Positions 5,620 to 7,321 of a DNA stretch of 7,321 bases are shown one piece after another (position 1 is the first letter of the stretch; every line of letters begins with the position of its first letter). The notes below the pieces were generated by a model. That model was not told the origin of the DNA. It saw only the letters and a list, made by a program, of their open reading frames with translations, and did no database searches. Made by a program: the position numbers and the translations under genes. The DNA comes from DASUCS01 sp041166365. Its GTDB lineage: Bacteria > Actinomycetota > Acidimicrobiia > Acidimicrobiales > JACDCH01. The stretch covers positions 1-7,321 of the forward strand of contig JBEEFX010000178.1 of the NCBI GenBank assembly GCA_041166365.1, in the 5' to 3' direction.

Positions 5620-6163
5620 ACAACAGCCGGTACGTGCTCACGTAGTCGATCCGCAACTCCGGATGCCCCGTCCACGTCTTGAACTCGTCGTGCTCGAGTC
5701 GCTGGCGGACGAGTGGTGTCATTCGTTGGAACGCCGCCTCGGGATCGTCGTCGTCCATCTCGTAGAAGTGCAGGAACCTCGGGCCCTCGCCGTCGATTTC
5801 ATACGGGGTGATCATCGTGTAGCCCGGCACGCCTGCCGCGGCGATGTGGCTGATGTGAATGAAGTCGGCCCAGTCGCGCAACGCCTGCGCACGGTCCTCG
5901 TGCAACGGGCTGATCAGCACGAGCAACAGTCCGATCGTGGGTCGTCCGGTCAGGCGTCCCTGTCCGAATCGGGGGGTCCGCCTGAAGAGCCAGCCAGGTT
6001 CGTCAGATCGGGCCATCGTGCCGAGCGGCGTGATGCCGAGCACGGGGATCTCGTCGACATGGCGGGGGAACTCTTTGCGGCCCGGCACGCAATCTTCCCA
6101 GCGGGTGGTGCCGGATCCGTTCGGATCGAGCAGCAGGGTCGGCGCCGCCATCGAACCGATCAC
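5612..6163 (-). CDS. Dimeric alpha/beta-barrel-like (EthD-like) protein with N-terminal extension, function unknown
   Basis: This 183-residue protein is not confidently assigned. Residues about 77-183 read like a ferredoxin-like dimeric alpha/beta barrel: a hydrophobic strand (78-86), a helix ending WADFIHISHI (98-107) with a candidate active-site His103, GVPGYTMI (111-118), PRFLHFYEMD (128-137), a second helix (141-155), and a final STYRLLY strand (176-182). The 'D-x-x-H-I...PG...FYE' layout is familiar from small EthD-like proteins that bind or rearrange aromatic or acyl substrates. The first 75 residues are extra relative to such proteins; they lack a signal peptide or membrane segment. 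GTG 6163 forms a GTGA overlap with the methyltransferase stop and has a GGTGG sequence upstream; ATG 6151 is an alternative. The 3' end overlaps the nitroreductase start by eight bases. Confidence 0.6.
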   Translation of the reverse strand: MIGSMAAPTLLLDPNGSGTTRWEDCVPGRKEFPRHVDEIPVLGITPLGTMARSDEPGWLFRRTPRFGQGRLTGRPTIGLLLVLISPLHEDRAQALRDWADFIHISHIAAAGVPGYTMITPYEIDGEGPRFLHFYEMDDDDPEAAFQRMTPLVRQRLEHDEFKTWTGHPELRIDYVSTYRLLYG

Positions 6164-6900
6164 GAGCCGGCCACCACGATGCGGTAGCCCGCGTCGAGCT
6201 CATCGAGGTCGAGCAGGTGGCCGTACCGCTCGTGCCACGCGCCGCTGGCCAGGTCATCGGCCAGCCGCGCCATGCCAGGCTCGATGTCCTCCGGGGCGAG
6301 CAGCGCCAGCCCCGAGATGCTCGCCCGCACGGATGGATCGAGGTACCGCTCGGGCCGGCGCCAATAGGCGGCCATGAACCCGTCGATGCAGTCGTGAGGA
6401 ACAGGGAGCACCTCGACGTGGTCGGTGCCGAGCGGGCCGGTGACGCCTTCGATCGTCGCGGCCCAGGAATGCTGTTGCGCGTTCATGGCGGGGACGTAGT
6501 CGCTCAACCAGAAGCGACCTTCCATCTCGTGGTCGAAGGTCAGGATCACCTGCCGGCGAGCGACACGTCGGAGCTCGGCAAGACCTGCGCTGAGATCGCG
6601 CCAGTGATGCACGGTGAAGATCGCCATCGCCGCATCGAACGAGCCGTCGGGGAACGGCAAGCTCTCGGCCGCGCCGCGAACGCGGCGGGGACCAAGGTGC
6701 GCACCGAGCATCACCGCACTCGCGTCGATGGCCACGACAAAGCGGTCCGCAGGCTCGTAGCTCCCGGTGCCGGCCCCCACGTCGACGATTCGGTCGGCGT
6801 CGCCGAGAGCGGCATGGAGCTGCCCCGCCACCCGCGGATCAGGCCGGCGATGGTCCCGGTAACCGACGCCGATCGTGTCGTAACGGTCGAGCGACGTCAT
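6160..6900 (-). CDS. Class I SAM-dependent methyltransferase
   Basis: This 246-residue protein has a Rossmann-type methyltransferase domain in its first half: motif I VDVGAGTG (39-46), an acidic residue ending strand 2 (Asp59 in VAIDAS) that should bind the ribose of S-adenosylmethionine, the AESLPFPDGSFDA segment (78-90) typical of UbiE/methyltransferase-11 proteins, and FTVHHWRD (95-102). The C-terminal half is helical and probably covers the substrate; the substrate is unknown. The N-terminus begins YDTIGVGYRDHRRPDPR, usual for this subgroup, which supports ATG 6900. A longer open frame reaches 7302, but it lies opposite a different gene and is Arg-rich. No ribosome binding site is visible. 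It is the first gene of a three-gene block with the barrel protein and the nitroreductase, so a joint small-molecule modification is possible. Confidence 0.9.
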   Translation of the reverse strand: MTSLDRYDTIGVGYRDHRRPDPRVAGQLHAALGDADRIVDVGAGTGSYEPADRFVVAIDASAVMLGAHLGPRRVRGAAESLPFPDGSFDAAMAIFTVHHWRDLSAGLAELRRVARRQVILTFDHEMEGRFWLSDYVPAMNAQQHSWAATIEGVTGPLGTDHVEVLPVPHDCIDGFMAAYWRRPERYLDPSVRASISGLALLAPEDIEPGMARLADDLASGAWHERYGHLLDLDELDAGYRIVVAGS

Positions 6901-6908
6901 CCGGAACG

Positions 6909-6914
6909 ACGGTA
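6909..6914 (-). promoter_or_regulatory. Candidate -10 element for methyltransferase operon
   Basis: On the minus strand TACCGT fits the TAnnnT pattern eight bases before the methyltransferase ATG, in a 30-base divergent gap. It would allow a leaderless or nearly leaderless transcript. No clear -35 is present; a short match like this is easily found by chance. Confidence 0.2.
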
Positions 6915-6930
6915 GTGCAGGATGTCGCGC

Positions 6931-7321
6931 ATGCGCCGAAGCATCGGAGTCGTCCACGTGGCGTTCGCGCCCGACCCGGTGCCGCTCGCGGCGCAACGGG
7001 CGGCCGCGCTCGGCTTCGATCACATCGACGTGCCCGCGACGGTGACCCATGACCTTGCGCTGCCGATCGGCGACCGCATCGCTCCGACATCGCCGCAGGC
7101 AGACTGCTCGACGCCCGCTCCGACGCGACCGGACGACGACACCGCCGCGGACCGGTTGTGGGATCGGGCGGTGGCCGCCTACCGAAGAGCTCCCGGCATG
7201 TTGCTCGAGCCGTGGGGCGGCTCGATCTGCAACTCGATCGACCGTGTGCGGGCGATGCTCGAGGAGGTGCCAGGGCTGCGTCTGCTCGTCGACACCGGGC
7301 ACGTCGCCGGCTGGGGTGAGG
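6931..7321 (+). CDS. TIM-barrel sugar phosphate isomerase/epimerase-like protein, N-terminal part (runs off the right edge)
   Basis: An open frame of 130 codons begins at ATG 6931 and continues past the window without a stop. It has AGGA (6919-6922) eight bases upstream, which favours this start over the in-frame ATG 6922. The first strand, SIGVVHVAF (4-12), and LGFDHIDVP (27-35) look like beta-1 and beta-2 of a xylose-isomerase-like barrel. LLEPWGGSICNS (91-102) provides the usual metal-binding Glu (Glu93), and LLVDTGH (118-124) is the classical Asp/His metal motif. Glu93 is about 50 residues earlier than in typical family members, while the distance to Asp121 is normal, so a middle portion of the barrel appears shortened, replaced by a Pro/Asp-rich stretch (51-72). 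Substrate unknown. It diverges from the methyltransferase gene. Confidence 0.72.
   Translation, partial: MRRSIGVVHVAFAPDPVPLAAQRAAALGFDHIDVPATVTHDLALPIGDRIAPTSPQADCSTPAPTRPDDDTAADRLWDRAVAAYRRAPGMLLEPWGGSICNSIDRVRAMLEEVPGLRLLVDTGHVAGWGE

Noticed and set aside
6901..7302. N-terminal extension of the methyltransferase frame up to 7302
   Set aside because: The extension is Arg-rich, lies opposite the TIM-barrel gene that has its own AGGA site, and precedes a typical methyltransferase N-terminus at ATG 6900.
1..7321. Possible CRISPR array, tRNA, insertion sequence or defence cassette
   Set aside because: No spaced repeats, cloverleaf-like segment, transposase motif, terminal repeats or nuclease/helicase-type domain was seen on either strand.

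Overview
The window is GC-rich, with short gaps, frequent 1- to 10-base gene overlaps, GTG and TTG starts and weak Shine-Dalgarno sequences. This style, together with a TLP1-type thiolase homologue, split-barrel flavin/F420 proteins and a hemerythrin-like protein, suggests an actinobacterium, possibly of the Acidimicrobiia. That placement is inference. No RNA gene, insertion sequence, CRISPR array or integration site was seen. It looks like chromosomal metabolic DNA.

Layout. (1) Bases 1-2006, plus strand: the last codons of a gene whose tail resembles an enoyl-CoA hydratase, a 499-residue thiolase-like protein that has lost most thiolase catalytic residues, and an overlapping PNPOx-like split-barrel protein. 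(2) Bases 2022-4143, minus strand: a short-chain dehydrogenase, a xylose-isomerase-like TIM-barrel protein overlapping it by 4 bases, and a hemerythrin-like protein 38 bases further on. This block converges on block 1 across a 15-base gap that holds a small hairpin. (3) Bases 4144-4196: a short divergent spacer with a perfect 7-5-7 inverted repeat. (4) Bases 4197-5132, plus strand: a multi-pass membrane protein resembling the DUF422/CruF carotenoid-biosynthesis family. Its 3' end runs 113 bases into the convergent neighbour. (5) Bases 5020-6900, minus strand: a class I methyltransferase, a dimeric alpha/beta-barrel-like protein with an N-terminal extension, and a nitroreductase, joined by 4- and 8-base overlaps. 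(6) From 6931 to the right edge, plus strand: the start of an unusually compact TIM-barrel isomerase-like protein, divergent from the methyltransferase across 30 bases.

Functionally the window mixes acyl-CoA/lipid-type genes, NAD(P)- and flavin-dependent redox enzymes and two sugar-isomerase-like TIM barrels. No single pathway can be read from it. The best case for joint function is the methyltransferase/barrel/nitroreductase cassette, because of its overlaps. Several proteins carry substitutions at positions that are catalytic or metal-binding in their families. I found no clear new defence or mobile system; the notable points are unusual gene architecture and divergent enzymes.
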